From contig NZ_KQ947380.1 of the NCBI RefSeq assembly GCF_001484765.1, positions 1 to 64,000 on the forward strand: 64,000 bases of DNA. The letters are read 5' to 3'. Source of the DNA: Entomohabitans teleogrylli (lineage in GTDB: Bacteria > Pseudomonadota > Gammaproteobacteria > Enterobacterales > Enterobacteriaceae). This document shows positions 42,925-51,079 of this stretch, piece after piece; position 1 is the stretch's first letter; every line of letters starts with the position of its first letter. The notes under the pieces are model-generated. The model saw only the letters and a list, made by a program, of their open reading frames with translations, was not told the DNA's origin and searched no databases. The position numbers were made by a program, and so were the translations under genes.

Positions 42925-42939
42925 ATGCGTTTTATGCAT
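42925..42939. promoter_or_regulatory. ATGC-N7-GCAT box upstream of the racemase gene
   Basis: ATGCGTTTTATGCAT contains a T-N11-A dyad typical of LysR-type regulators, centred 93 bases upstream of the racemase ATG. The same pattern occurs upstream of yjiH at 47217. HypT, encoded between the two, is the obvious candidate binder, but this is inference. Confidence 0.5.
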
Positions 42940-43024
42940 CGTTGCGAATAAAACGGCATTTTTCCCTGTGACATCAGAGTGATAGTGTGCGCGGAAGGTT
43001 AGATAACGCACCACAGGAACAGCG

Positions 43025-43789
43025 ATGAAACACACCATCGGCATTCTCGGCGGTATGGGGCCGGCAGCCACGGCGGATATGCTGGACAAGTTTGTCCGGC
43101 TGCGTAAAGCCGACTGCGATCAGCAGCATATCCCGCTGATCGTCAGTTCAATTCCGGATATCCCGGATCGCACTGCCTGCCTGATGGCTGACGGCCCTTC
43201 ACCTTTCCGGTATCTGGCACGCTACCTGCGCATGCTGGAGCAGGCCGGCGCGGAGTGCATCGTGATCCCCTGCAATACCGCCCATTACTGGTTCGACGAT
43301 CTGCGCGCCGTCGCCCGCGCGGAGATGATCAGTATTCTGGATGCCGCGCTCGGCGAAATTCCTGATGCGGTTTGTCGGGTTGGGCTGCTGGCGACCGACG
43401 CGACGCTGGCGACCGGTCTGTACCAGCACAAAGCCCGGGCGCGCGGCCGCGAACTGCTGTACCCGCAAGGCGCCGGGCAGGCCAGCGTCATGCAGGCTAT
43501 CTATGCCCTGAAGGCCGGCGATAAACCGCGGGCGGTGGAACTGCTGTTTCCGCAGATCCACGCGCTGATCAATCGTGGAGCGCAGGCAATTATTATGGGC
43601 TGTACCGAGATTCCACTGATTGTCGCCGGTGAAGAGGCCCGGGCGGATTGCCGGTTTATCGACTCCACCGCCGCACTGGTGCGGGCCGCCATCGGCTGGT
43701 ATGAATCCCGGCGCTTATCCGATCCGGCCGACTGGCTGCGCCACAGTACGCCTCGTGCGACCACCACCCGGCGCTACAGCGCCGTATAG
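43025..43789 (+). CDS. Aspartate/glutamate racemase family protein
   Basis: A 254-residue Asp/Glu racemase fold protein, nearest in appearance to the broad amino-acid racemase YgeA. The two catalytic cysteines are in IPCNTAH near residue 84 and MGCTEIPL near 197, and the start has GILGGMGPAAT. It should interconvert L- and D-amino acids in the cytoplasm, plausibly aspartate. AGGA lies 7 bases before the ATG. Its end overlaps hypT by 16 bases in convergent orientation. Location beside isoaspartyl dipeptidase suggests use of D- or isoaspartyl material. Confidence 0.88.
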   Translation: MKHTIGILGGMGPAATADMLDKFVRLRKADCDQQHIPLIVSSIPDIPDRTACLMADGPSPFRYLARYLRMLEQAGAECIVIPCNTAHYWFDDLRAVARAEMISILDAALGEIPDAVCRVGLLATDATLATGLYQHKARARGRELLYPQGAGQASVMQAIYALKAGDKPRAVELLFPQIHALINRGAQAIIMGCTEIPLIVAGEEARADCRFIDSTAALVRAAIGWYESRRLSDPADWLRHSTPRATTTRRYSAV

Positions 43790-44682
43790 CGCTGGCGTAG
43801 ATCGCGCCAGAAGCTTTCCGCCACCTGGGTCATGCGGGTGTTCATCCGGTAGGCGTAAGCCTGAATCGGGATCACCAGTTCATCTTCATCAAGGGCAATC
43901 AGTCGCCCCTGCGCCAGATCCTCGCGGATGGCATATTCCGGCAGCCAGGCAATGCCGCAGCCGTCCAGCGCCACTTTTTTGAGCAGCTCGCTCATCGATG
44001 ATACGAAAAAGGTGTTGAAACGCAGCGCCGGGTAGCGCGCCAGCATACGGTTGACCAGCCGGCCCATGTAGGAGTTCTGGTTGTAGGTCAGCAGAGGAAA
44101 GGTGGATTGCGTCAGGCTATACAGCGCCTCCTGACGATCGCCGGCGGCGCAGACCGGAAACAGCCGCGATTCGAACAGCCGGATATGATCGAAAGGGGTC
44201 TGCAGCAGGTTTTCGTCGTGATAAGAGAAGATAAAGTCGCTCTGCCCTTCGCGCAGCATATCCACCGCTTTGTCGACATCAATTGCTTCCACGGCGTAGG
44301 TAAAATGCGGCGGCATCGCTTTCACGACTTCCGGCAGCAGCCCGAGAGAGAGCGAGTGGGCGGCGGCGATTTTAATTTTATGCCGGGTATAGTCGCTGCC
44401 GCCGCGCAGTTCCGTCAGGTTGCTCTCCAGTTGCTGCAACAGGTGGCGTATCTGGGAGTGGAAGATTTTGCCCTGTTCGGTGAGCTGGAGCGGCGAGACC
44501 TGGCGGTTAAACAGTTCCACGCCGACCGCCTGCTCCAGGGCGCGAATGCGGCGGCTGAACGCCGGCTGCGAAACATTGCGCACCACCGCCGCCTGGGAGA
44601 AGTTACGGCATTTTTCCAGTGTCAGGAAGTCATACAGCCATTTGGTTTCGATGTTGTGCAAACTGTTACCACTCACCGCCAT
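43774..44682 (-). CDS. hypT: LysR-type regulator HypT (YjiE)
   Basis: A LysR-type regulator of about 302 residues from the ATG at 44682. The helix-turn-helix is NFSQAAVVRNVSQPAFSRRI, then the effector domain. Long stretches such as LHNIETKWLYDFLTLEKCRN match E. coli HypT/YjiE as I remember it, a regulator activated by hypochlorite through methionine oxidation. The neighbouring iadA-yjiG-yjiH is also its neighbour in E. coli. It may regulate the two ATGC-N7-GCAT promoters here. Confidence 0.92.
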   Translation of the reverse strand: MAVSGNSLHNIETKWLYDFLTLEKCRNFSQAAVVRNVSQPAFSRRIRALEQAVGVELFNRQVSPLQLTEQGKIFHSQIRHLLQQLESNLTELRGGSDYTRHKIKIAAAHSLSLGLLPEVVKAMPPHFTYAVEAIDVDKAVDMLREGQSDFIFSYHDENLLQTPFDHIRLFESRLFPVCAAGDRQEALYSLTQSTFPLLTYNQNSYMGRLVNRMLARYPALRFNTFFVSSMSELLKKVALDGCGIAWLPEYAIREDLAQGRLIALDEDELVIPIQAYAYRMNTRMTQVAESFWRDLRQRYTAL

Positions 44683-44753
44683 AGGGATTGATCTCGTTCG
44701 GCGCCCGAAGCGGCATTCTATCGTCACTATGGGCGGATAACACCTGTCAACGG

Positions 44754-45920
44754 CTATTCAAACGTGCCTTTTACACAGGCGACGCCATCTTTGACCATCA
44801 GCCGGCCCCGGGCGTAGACCCTGTCGATGACCAGGTCCGGCGTCATCACCAGCAGATCGGCGTCTTTACCCGGCGCGATGGCGCCTTTGTTATCAAAACC
44901 GAGGAACTCCGCCACGCTGCTGGTCAGCGGACGCAGCGCGTCGGGCAGGGTGAACCGGTAGCCATTAACCAGTTCCACCACGGTTTCCAGCAGGCTTTCG
45001 AACCCGGCGACGCCGATCCCGACCAGATTCCCCGCCTCGTCGAACTTCGGCTGGCTGCCGTTGCCGTCGGAACTGAGGGTGAGCTGCGCCAGCGGTACCC
45101 CGGCCCGTACTGCCCGGTCGATAGCCTGGGCGGGGGGAATCGGCTCCGGAATACCGCTGGTGATATCGATAACGCCGCCTTTGCGGGTAAATTCGATGGC
45201 CTGTTCAAACAGATATTCACTGCGGTTGACGTGGGTGGGCAACAGTTTACCGATCGGCACATCGCTGGTTTCCAGAATGTCGTAAAGCGGCTGCATGCCT
45301 TTTTTACTGCTGCCCATATGGCATACCGTGACGCCAGGTTTGCCGCCCAGCAGCCCGCCTACCCGCGACTGCGCCGCCATACTCGCCAGTTGCCCTTTTT
45401 CCGGCGCCGCAGAGCGGTGGTCGGCGACTGCGCATTTCACCCCGAGGATCCGGTCGATCAGCGCCACATCTTTCTCCACCGAGCCGGTAATGGTCGGGGA
45501 GGGGACATGGTAAGCGCCGGTCAGCATCCAGGCGGTGATCCCTTCTTCGTTCAGCGCCCGGGTTTTCGCCAGCAGCGATTCCGGGTGGCGGGTGACCGAG
45601 TCGGTGCCCAGCAGGCCGACCACGGTGGTGATACCCGCCCGGGTCAGGCGGCTGAGCACCACTTCCGGGGCGCGGGTGGTGGGGCCGGCCTCGCCGCCGC
45701 CGCCGATCAGATGTACATGCTGGTCGATAAACCCCGGGCACAGCCAGCGGCCGGACAGGTCGACAAGCTGGCAGTCGGGAACAATATCCGCCGGTATCGC
45801 GCTGTCGATGGCGATAATTTTGCCGCCGGCCAGCAGAACATCGCAGATACCCAGATCGTCCGGGGCGAAGACGCGCGCCCCCTGCAACAGGATAAAGGCG
45901 GCGGGAGATAAATCAGGCAT
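44754..45920 (-). CDS. iadA: Isoaspartyl dipeptidase
   Basis: A 388-residue amidohydrolase of the IadA type. The metal motif HVHLIGGGGE lies near residue 69, VCHMGSSKKGM near 200, and SSDGNGSQP with the last metal Asp near 287. It cleaves isoaspartyl dipeptides that arise from damaged aspartate and asparagine residues. It lies 9 bases after yjiG, as in E. coli, and ends the yjiH-yjiG-iadA operon. Confidence 0.96.
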   Translation of the reverse strand: MPDLSPAAFILLQGARVFAPDDLGICDVLLAGGKIIAIDSAIPADIVPDCQLVDLSGRWLCPGFIDQHVHLIGGGGEAGPTTRAPEVVLSRLTRAGITTVVGLLGTDSVTRHPESLLAKTRALNEEGITAWMLTGAYHVPSPTITGSVEKDVALIDRILGVKCAVADHRSAAPEKGQLASMAAQSRVGGLLGGKPGVTVCHMGSSKKGMQPLYDILETSDVPIGKLLPTHVNRSEYLFEQAIEFTRKGGVIDITSGIPEPIPPAQAIDRAVRAGVPLAQLTLSSDGNGSQPKFDEAGNLVGIGVAGFESLLETVVELVNGYRFTLPDALRPLTSSVAEFLGFDNKGAIAPGKDADLLVMTPDLVIDRVYARGRLMVKDGVACVKGTFE

Positions 45921-45929
45921 AACGGCTCC

Positions 45930-46394
45930 TTATCGGACAATGAGTTGCATTACCCAGATCGACAACAGGGCATTGATTGCGCAGATGGCGATAATATGCG
46001 GGTAGTATTTGGCGTTCACTTCAGCGGTTCCCAGGCAGCGGCCAACGTTCTGCACCGGGTTGCCCATCAGATAGATGGCGGGCAGCAATACCGTGACATC
46101 GTGGCCGTTAAGGGCGCCGGCCGCCAGCAGACTGGCGGAAACGCCTACCGCTCCGCCCATGCTCATCAGCGAGGCCAGCAGGACGGTCGCCGCTTCGCCG
46201 GGCAGCCCCCAGAGCGCCATTACCGGCTGGCAAATGGTTCCTACCCAGTCGAGCAGCCCGGTGATTTTCAGCGCCTGGATAATCACGAATGCCATTACCA
46301 CATTGGGCAGCAGGTTGGTTGTGGCGATGGTGAAGCCGCGGCGGGCGCCATCGATGAACATATCCATGATATTTTTACGTACCTGAACCGTCAT
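45930..46394 (-). CDS. yjiG: YjiG-like inner-membrane protein
   Basis: A 154-residue membrane protein with about four hydrophobic segments and the nucleoside-recognition (Gate) domain pattern. It follows yjiH with overlapping stop and start codons (ATGA). The YjiG/YjiH pair accompanies iadA in enterobacteria and is a candidate importer for isoaspartyl dipeptides; that role is a hypothesis. Confidence 0.92.
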   Translation of the reverse strand: MTVQVRKNIMDMFIDGARRGFTIATTNLLPNVVMAFVIIQALKITGLLDWVGTICQPVMALWGLPGEAATVLLASLMSMGGAVGVSASLLAAGALNGHDVTVLLPAIYLMGNPVQNVGRCLGTAEVNAKYYPHIIAICAINALLSIWVMQLIVR

Positions 46395-47077
46395 GCGCGG
46401 GCTCCTCGCTGTGGGTGGCGACCTTCCACAAGGTTGATATAAATCCGTAGCAGGTTGGCGCCGATAAATTTGAACACCAGAATCACGGCCAGCGGCACGA
46501 TCACCGAGGTCCCCAAAAAGGCGAATACCGCCACGCCGGAAGAGAAGTAGTTGGTAATGATCGCGCTGCCGCTGGTCTGGTAGGCGGCGAAGATCACTTT
46601 ATCGCGTTCGGTGATCGCCCCTTCCTGCGCCAGCTCTTTGGTCATCCCCGCCGCCGCATCGGTATTTTGCAGGTTGGCGATCAGCGCCAGTGAGCAGATC
46701 CCCGGAATGCCGAGCAGGGGCTTCAGTATCGGGGTCATGAGCTGCTGCGCCGCCCGCAGGCCGCCCAGGCCATCGGTGATGGCGATAATACCCAGAGAGA
46801 GGATCACCGAAGGGGCCAGCTCAAGGGCGAACAAAAAACCGTCTTTGGCCCCCGCGCCGCCGCTGCCGCGAAACGTCTGGCTGGCCTGGTTGAGGCTGCT
46901 ATTGATGTGGCCGAAGGAGCCGTTCAGGACAGTGAAATCAAAGACGCGCCACCATCCTTCGCTGGCGGAAAAGGCGCCGGAAAAAAAGAGGATCGTCAGG
47001 ATAAACGACAAATACCCTTTCCAGCCGACCCGTGTTGACTCAAGCGGTATGGCGGCCGCCTCGCTCTGTTGTGCCAT
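46391..47077 (-). CDS. yjiH: YjiH-like inner-membrane protein (nucleoside-recognition domain)
   Basis: A 228-residue polytopic membrane protein, first gene of the yjiH-yjiG-iadA operon. It has about five hydrophobic segments and a Gate-domain segment (LGIIAITDGLGGLRAAQQLMTP region near residues 95-120). The ATG at 47077 follows a GGGGAAAAC site. It is expected to form one transporter with YjiG. An ATGC-N7-GCAT box lies 147 bases upstream. Confidence 0.92.
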   Translation of the reverse strand: MAQQSEAAAIPLESTRVGWKGYLSFILTILFFSGAFSASEGWWRVFDFTVLNGSFGHINSSLNQASQTFRGSGGAGAKDGFLFALELAPSVILSLGIIAITDGLGGLRAAQQLMTPILKPLLGIPGICSLALIANLQNTDAAAGMTKELAQEGAITERDKVIFAAYQTSGSAIITNYFSSGVAVFAFLGTSVIVPLAVILVFKFIGANLLRIYINLVEGRHPQRGARA

Positions 47078-47216
47078 TGTTTTCCCCGTGTGTTGTGTTT
47101 GATTTATTAAAATGCGCAGCGTCGTACTGTGAATGACAGGCGGTGAAGGGCCGCCAGAAACTAAAAAACCTTAACAGCCGCAGGGATGCAGTAAAAATGC
47201 AAGAATGTATCGCGCT

Positions 47217-47231
47217 ATGCGTTTCCTGCAT
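47217..47231. promoter_or_regulatory. ATGC-N7-GCAT box upstream of yjiH
   Basis: ATGCGTTTCCTGCAT shares 13 of 15 positions with the box at 42925. It is centred 147 bases before the yjiH start and includes a T-N11-A dyad. The gap 47078-47455 contains no gene. Confidence 0.5.
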
Positions 47232-47377
47232 GATAAAGGTTATCTTTTTGTTTTGTATGAATAATTTAGAAATAAAAAGTCTATAAATAGACGGTAAGGA
47301 AGCCGGTGTGGCCATTGACGGCGGATGTTTTCACGGCTGGCGCCGCGCAGGCGCAGAATTGCTGACACATATCAGAC

Positions 47378-47412
47378 TGGCGCCGCAGGCGTCGTCGGGA
47401 GCGGCGGCGCCA
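47378..47412. repeat. GC-rich inverted repeat after surE
   Basis: TGGCGCCGC (47378-47386) and GCGGCGCCA (47404-47412) are perfect inverted arms around 17 bases, 44 bases past the surE stop. It probably ends or protects the surE transcript. Confidence 0.45.
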
Positions 47413-47455
47413 GATTTTAGCGGCAGTGGATGCCGCCTGACGCCGGCGCCGCGGG

Positions 47456-48241
47456 CTATTCGGCGGCGGTGATTTTCTGCTGCAGCTCGCTGAAATACTC
47501 TTCATGAGTTCTGTCGAACTGCAGCGGCGTGACCGCTATCTGCCCCCGGGACAGGGCCATCGCTTCAGTGTGCGGCGAGTCCGGGCGATCGGTATGCTGG
47601 AGCGACAGCCAGAAATAGTCGTTAGCGCGCGGATCGGTGCGCGGCGTAACCTGCACATTTTCAAGGTAGCCGTGGCCCTGGCGGGTCACCGTCAGGGGCT
47701 GTAGCTGGTCCGGCGCCACCGCCGGGAAGTTGACGTTCAGGCAGACATTGTGGCGCCAGCCTGTCTCTACCAGAGTGCGAATCACCTGCGGCGCGGCGGC
47801 CGCTGCCGTCTCCCAGGGAACCTGGCTTCTCTTGATATAGGCCTGACTCAGGGCGATGGACGGGATCCCGGAAAGCAAACCGGTCATTGCGGCGCCCACG
47901 GTGCCGGAAAACATCGTCTCGACACCGAGGTTGGCCCCCCGGTTAATGCCAGAGAGCAGTAAATCCGGCGGCGTACCTTTCATCAGGTGGCCGCAGGCCA
48001 GCGCCACACAGTCGCCCGGCGTGCCGGAAACCGCGAAGCGCCGTTCGCCGGTCTGAGTCAGGCGCAGCGGATGGTGCAGACTCAGGGAGTGAGAGGTGCC
48101 GCTCTGATCGTGCAGCGGCGCCACTACCCAGACTTCCGGCGCCAGCCGGGCGGCAACCTTTTCCAGCACCGCCATTCCGGGCGCGTTAATCCCATCATCA
48201 TTGGTCAGCAGAATTCGCTGGCACACAAAGGCTTCATTCAT
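47456..48241 (-). CDS. surE: SurE-family 5'/3'-nucleotidase
   Basis: A 261-residue SurE-type phosphatase from the ATG at 48241 (GGAGAG upstream). The metal site LLTNDDG is near residue 11, SGINRGANLG near 107 and SGTVGAAMTG near 122. SurE removes phosphate from nucleoside monophosphates. The housekeeping surE of enterobacteria lies in surE-pcm-nlpD-rpoS; here pcm and nlpD are absent, so this is most likely a second copy. It is divergent from a MarR-type gene that may control it. Confidence 0.9.
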   Translation of the reverse strand: MNEAFVCQRILLTNDDGINAPGMAVLEKVAARLAPEVWVVAPLHDQSGTSHSLSLHHPLRLTQTGERRFAVSGTPGDCVALACGHLMKGTPPDLLLSGINRGANLGVETMFSGTVGAAMTGLLSGIPSIALSQAYIKRSQVPWETAAAAAPQVIRTLVETGWRHNVCLNVNFPAVAPDQLQPLTVTRQGHGYLENVQVTPRTDPRANDYFWLSLQHTDRPDSPHTEAMALSRGQIAVTPLQFDRTHEEYFSELQQKITAAE

Positions 48242-48379
48242 TGCATTCTCTCCATGATACAACTGCGGCGTTAATGGCAAAAACGCCGCTATTTCCGGCA
48301 CACCCGTCATAAGAATCGCAGATTCCAGGCCGACGTTTTGACAAGGTGGCGATATCTGGCCGCTTCGCGGGTATAATAC

Positions 48380-48393
48380 CTATATCGATATAG
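48380..48393. promoter_or_regulatory. Palindromic MarR-type operator
   Basis: CTATATCGATATAG is a perfect 14-base palindrome 20 bases upstream of the MarR-type start, directly next to a TATAAT hexamer (48372-48377). This position fits autorepression, and the site could also serve the divergent surE. Confidence 0.65.
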
Positions 48394-48412
48394 ATATTTT
48401 TTGCCTGGTATC

Positions 48413-48901
48413 ATGAAAAATCAAACGTTTTTAACCGCCGCGGCGCTGCGCGTTCAGTTAACCCGGCTTTCCCGCCGCCTGCGCCAGCAGGCGCAGAATG
48501 ATCCCCACTCCTGGGCGCCGATGCTGGTACTGAGCGCAATCGATCGGCTGGGAGAGGGGATAACGCCGGGCGAGCTGGGGGAGACGGAGCGTATCCAGTC
48601 CTCCAATCTGGCGGCTATATTGCGCCAACTGGAGCAGCAGCAGTTGATCGTTCGCCGCCAGGACCAGGCGGATCGGCGCAAAGTACGGCTATTTCTCACG
48701 CCGGCCGGCCGGAAGCGGCTGGAAGAGAGCCGCCTGTTGCGCGATGCCTGGCTGTGCCAGGCAATGGATGCCCTGCTCAGCGAGGAAGAAAAAAAGCTGC
48801 TTGCCCGCGCCGGTACTCTGATGGACAAGCTGGCCGGTTTCAGTAGTCCCGGAGTGGACGAACAGCCACTGCCGGCCAGCCCGAAGGGGCGGAAAATGTG
48901 A
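48413..48901 (+). CDS. MarR-family transcriptional regulator
   Basis: A 162-residue MarR-type regulator from the ATG at 48413. The winged helix-turn-helix has LGETERIQSSNLAAILRQLE near residue 62, followed by the wing RRQDQADRRKVRLFLTPAG. It is divergent from surE and has a 14-base palindrome in its promoter. The ligand is unknown. The in-frame ATG at 48401 is a less likely start because it lies close to the operator. Confidence 0.88.
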   Translation: MKNQTFLTAAALRVQLTRLSRRLRQQAQNDPHSWAPMLVLSAIDRLGEGITPGELGETERIQSSNLAAILRQLEQQQLIVRRQDQADRRKVRLFLTPAGRKRLEESRLLRDAWLCQAMDALLSEEEKKLLARAGTLMDKLAGFSSPGVDEQPLPASPKGRKM

Positions 48902-48991
48902 ATGACGGACCGTTGGCATCATGCCAGACGCGCTGTTGCCCGGCGGCGGCTGCGCTCGCGGGCGGCCAGGAAGCGCGACTGAGTAAGGTTA

Positions 48992-49771
48992 TCATCGCAC
49001 CGGCGGGCGCCGGGGGTTTTTGGCGAGCGACTGACTGACCGGCCGCCCGTCGTATGACCAGCCATTGCCGCTATCGTTAATCAATTCATAGTTTACTACC
49101 CGGCAGTCGCCGCCGGCGCCCTGAAGATCGACCGGGAGGCGGGATTTGGGTGCCACCATTAGCCCAGCGGCGTGGTAAGCGCCGCATTGCACACGGCTCA
49201 GCGTCAGGAACCAGGGCGTCGGATTATCAATCAATAGCTGCTGTCCGGCGGCCATAAAGGTAAAACGCAGCTTTTCACCGTCCTTTTCCGCTGGCGGCGC
49301 TACGCCATCCGGGCGGATAAACAGTTTCATACGGATACGCAGCGGCAACACCACTTTGTGCAGGCGTTGCTGATCGGCGCTGGTCATCGGCGGGATCTGG
49401 AAAATATTCAGCCAGTACAGTGTTTCGCGATCGCTGGCTAACCCTGCGCGCTGGGTCAATAACAGCTTCACGCTGCGTAGCTCTCCGGGCTGCATTTTAA
49501 ATACCGGTGGGATAACCACCACCGGCGTTTTGACCTGATCCGGCGCGACGCGCGGATCGCCTTCGTCGGCCCACACCTGTACCAGCGTGGGCTGCTGTTC
49601 TGAGTTGGACAGGGCCAGCGAGACGCTGTTTTCCCCGGCGTTGAAGATCAGTCGGGTGACTTCACTGTTAACCACCGCCCGGGCTGGCTGGCAGAGCAGC
49701 GGTACTCCCAGCACCCATGCCCATACTGTCGGCCAGCTACTGAAAGCTGACCACCACCTGAAGTTGCGCAT
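48992..49771 (-). CDS. Fimbrial periplasmic chaperone (second, distal)
   Basis: A 259-residue PapD-like chaperone. The N-terminus is hydrophobic with a signal cleavage near ARAVV; the family pattern follows: VTRLIFNAGENSVSLALSN, the PPVFKMQPGE segment and LYWLNIFQIPP. The basic C-terminal tail (NPRRPPVR) is unusual. It is the last gene of the fimbrial operon and overlaps the adhesin gene by 35 bases, so it may be dedicated to the adhesin while the first chaperone serves the major pilin. Confidence 0.88.
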   Translation of the reverse strand: MRNFRWWSAFSSWPTVWAWVLGVPLLCQPARAVVNSEVTRLIFNAGENSVSLALSNSEQQPTLVQVWADEGDPRVAPDQVKTPVVVIPPVFKMQPGELRSVKLLLTQRAGLASDRETLYWLNIFQIPPMTSADQQRLHKVVLPLRIRMKLFIRPDGVAPPAEKDGEKLRFTFMAAGQQLLIDNPTPWFLTLSRVQCGAYHAAGLMVAPKSRLPVDLQGAGGDCRVVNYELINDSGNGWSYDGRPVSQSLAKNPRRPPVR

Positions 49772-51074
49772 AAACAGATCCTGATGTCACGGTTTTACCC
49801 GGGATAGCTTCCAGAGAGGCGGTAAAGTCGCCGGTCCAGGTATAGATGGAGCCCACAGAAGAGGAGGCGTCGGTCAACTGCTGATAACCATACCAGCCGC
49901 CGTTATTGCCGGTGGCGGTGGCGGTCAGATTCGGCAGCAGATTCAGCGCCTGGCCGGAAAGCTTGTCGCTGTAGATACGGATACCCACGCCGGAGGCGAC
50001 GCCGCTGGCGCCATAGTGGTTGTCCAGCAGCCAGGTATAAGCGCCGGCGCTGGTGGTTAACCCCATACCGGCGGCAACGCTGGCCGCCGTGGCGTTATTG
50101 ACCAGAAAACCCATCGCCACCCAGGCGTTGGAGGTGGTGGAGGCGGAGGTGCCGGATTTGGCGCCTGACTCGCACTCTACATTAACGCTAAAGCCCGCCT
50201 GACTGGTGTTGCCGCTGGACAGTTCGGCGACGGTAATAGAGGGCAGGGTGACTATCGCCGGATAATCGCTGATCCGGCAGGCGGCGCCCCTGACGAAAAC
50301 GGTCTGGTTAGTCAGGCTCCATCCCCCGGCCCACTCGGTATACCAGCCGTCGTAGTTATAGCGGCTGTCTTCGCCATCAGCCAGCCTGTCGCTGTACCCG
50401 CCGCCCTGAAAGGCGATGTAACCCGCCGGACCTGCATAGCCGTAGGCATAGCGATTATCACCATTGGTCCCCATACTGGCGTCATCGACCCGGAATAACT
50501 CGACAAAGACATCGCTGAAGGCGCTGGCGGGAACATAAATGTTGCTGCCGTCGTTAAACACATCGCTCTCGGGAATGGCCCGGCTTTGCCAGTAGCGGGA
50601 GTAATATTCGCCGGTTTTCAGATTGGTCAGGCGCACGGCGACATTTTTGACATAGGTATAGTAGGCCTGCTCGATGCCGGGAACCACGTTCATACCGCCA
50701 CGGGCATCATCGCCGTTGGTGGCATAGAACTCATAAAGGCTGCCGAGATCGCTGATGTCGCATTTAAACAGGATTTGGTTGGCGGTATATCCGGCGGTAC
50801 GCGCGCTGGGGACAAAGGTCGCGGAAGCGCTGCCCAGTAAGGTGCCTTCCGGCTGAAATCCGGTGCCATTGCTTAAGGTAATCACTCCTGGTAAGCCCAG
50901 CTTTCCCTGCACCTGTCCGTCGGTAGTGCCGGTCCATGAGCTGGCGGTGTAGCCGGCGTCTCGCGCCGCCTGGGAAAGGGCGCTGATTGCGGTGACCCGA
51001 TTACAGGTCGCGCTGGCGATGTCCGGCGCCAGGCCCGCCAGCAGCAGGCCGCAGATAATGAATTTGTATTGCAT
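49737..51074 (-). CDS. Fimbrial tip adhesin
   Basis: A two-domain adhesin of about 445 residues. A signal peptide ends near IASAT; the N-terminal lectin-like domain is rich in Gly, Tyr and Asn (YNYDGWYTEWAGGW near residue 240), and the C-terminal pilin domain ends with the donor-strand pattern VYAQLQVVVSFQ. I recognise no known receptor specificity. The ATG at 51074 has GGAG 8 bases upstream; the usher stop overlaps an in-frame GTG at 51083. Confidence 0.82.
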   Translation of the reverse strand: MQYKFIICGLLLAGLAPDIASATCNRVTAISALSQAARDAGYTASSWTGTTDGQVQGKLGLPGVITLSNGTGFQPEGTLLGSASATFVPSARTAGYTANQILFKCDISDLGSLYEFYATNGDDARGGMNVVPGIEQAYYTYVKNVAVRLTNLKTGEYYSRYWQSRAIPESDVFNDGSNIYVPASAFSDVFVELFRVDDASMGTNGDNRYAYGYAGPAGYIAFQGGGYSDRLADGEDSRYNYDGWYTEWAGGWSLTNQTVFVRGAACRISDYPAIVTLPSITVAELSSGNTSQAGFSVNVECESGAKSGTSASTTSNAWVAMGFLVNNATAASVAAGMGLTTSAGAYTWLLDNHYGASGVASGVGIRIYSDKLSGQALNLLPNLTATATGNNGGWYGYQQLTDASSSVGSIYTWTGDFTASLEAIPGKTVTSGSVYAQLQVVVSFQ

Positions 51075-51079
51075 CTTGA

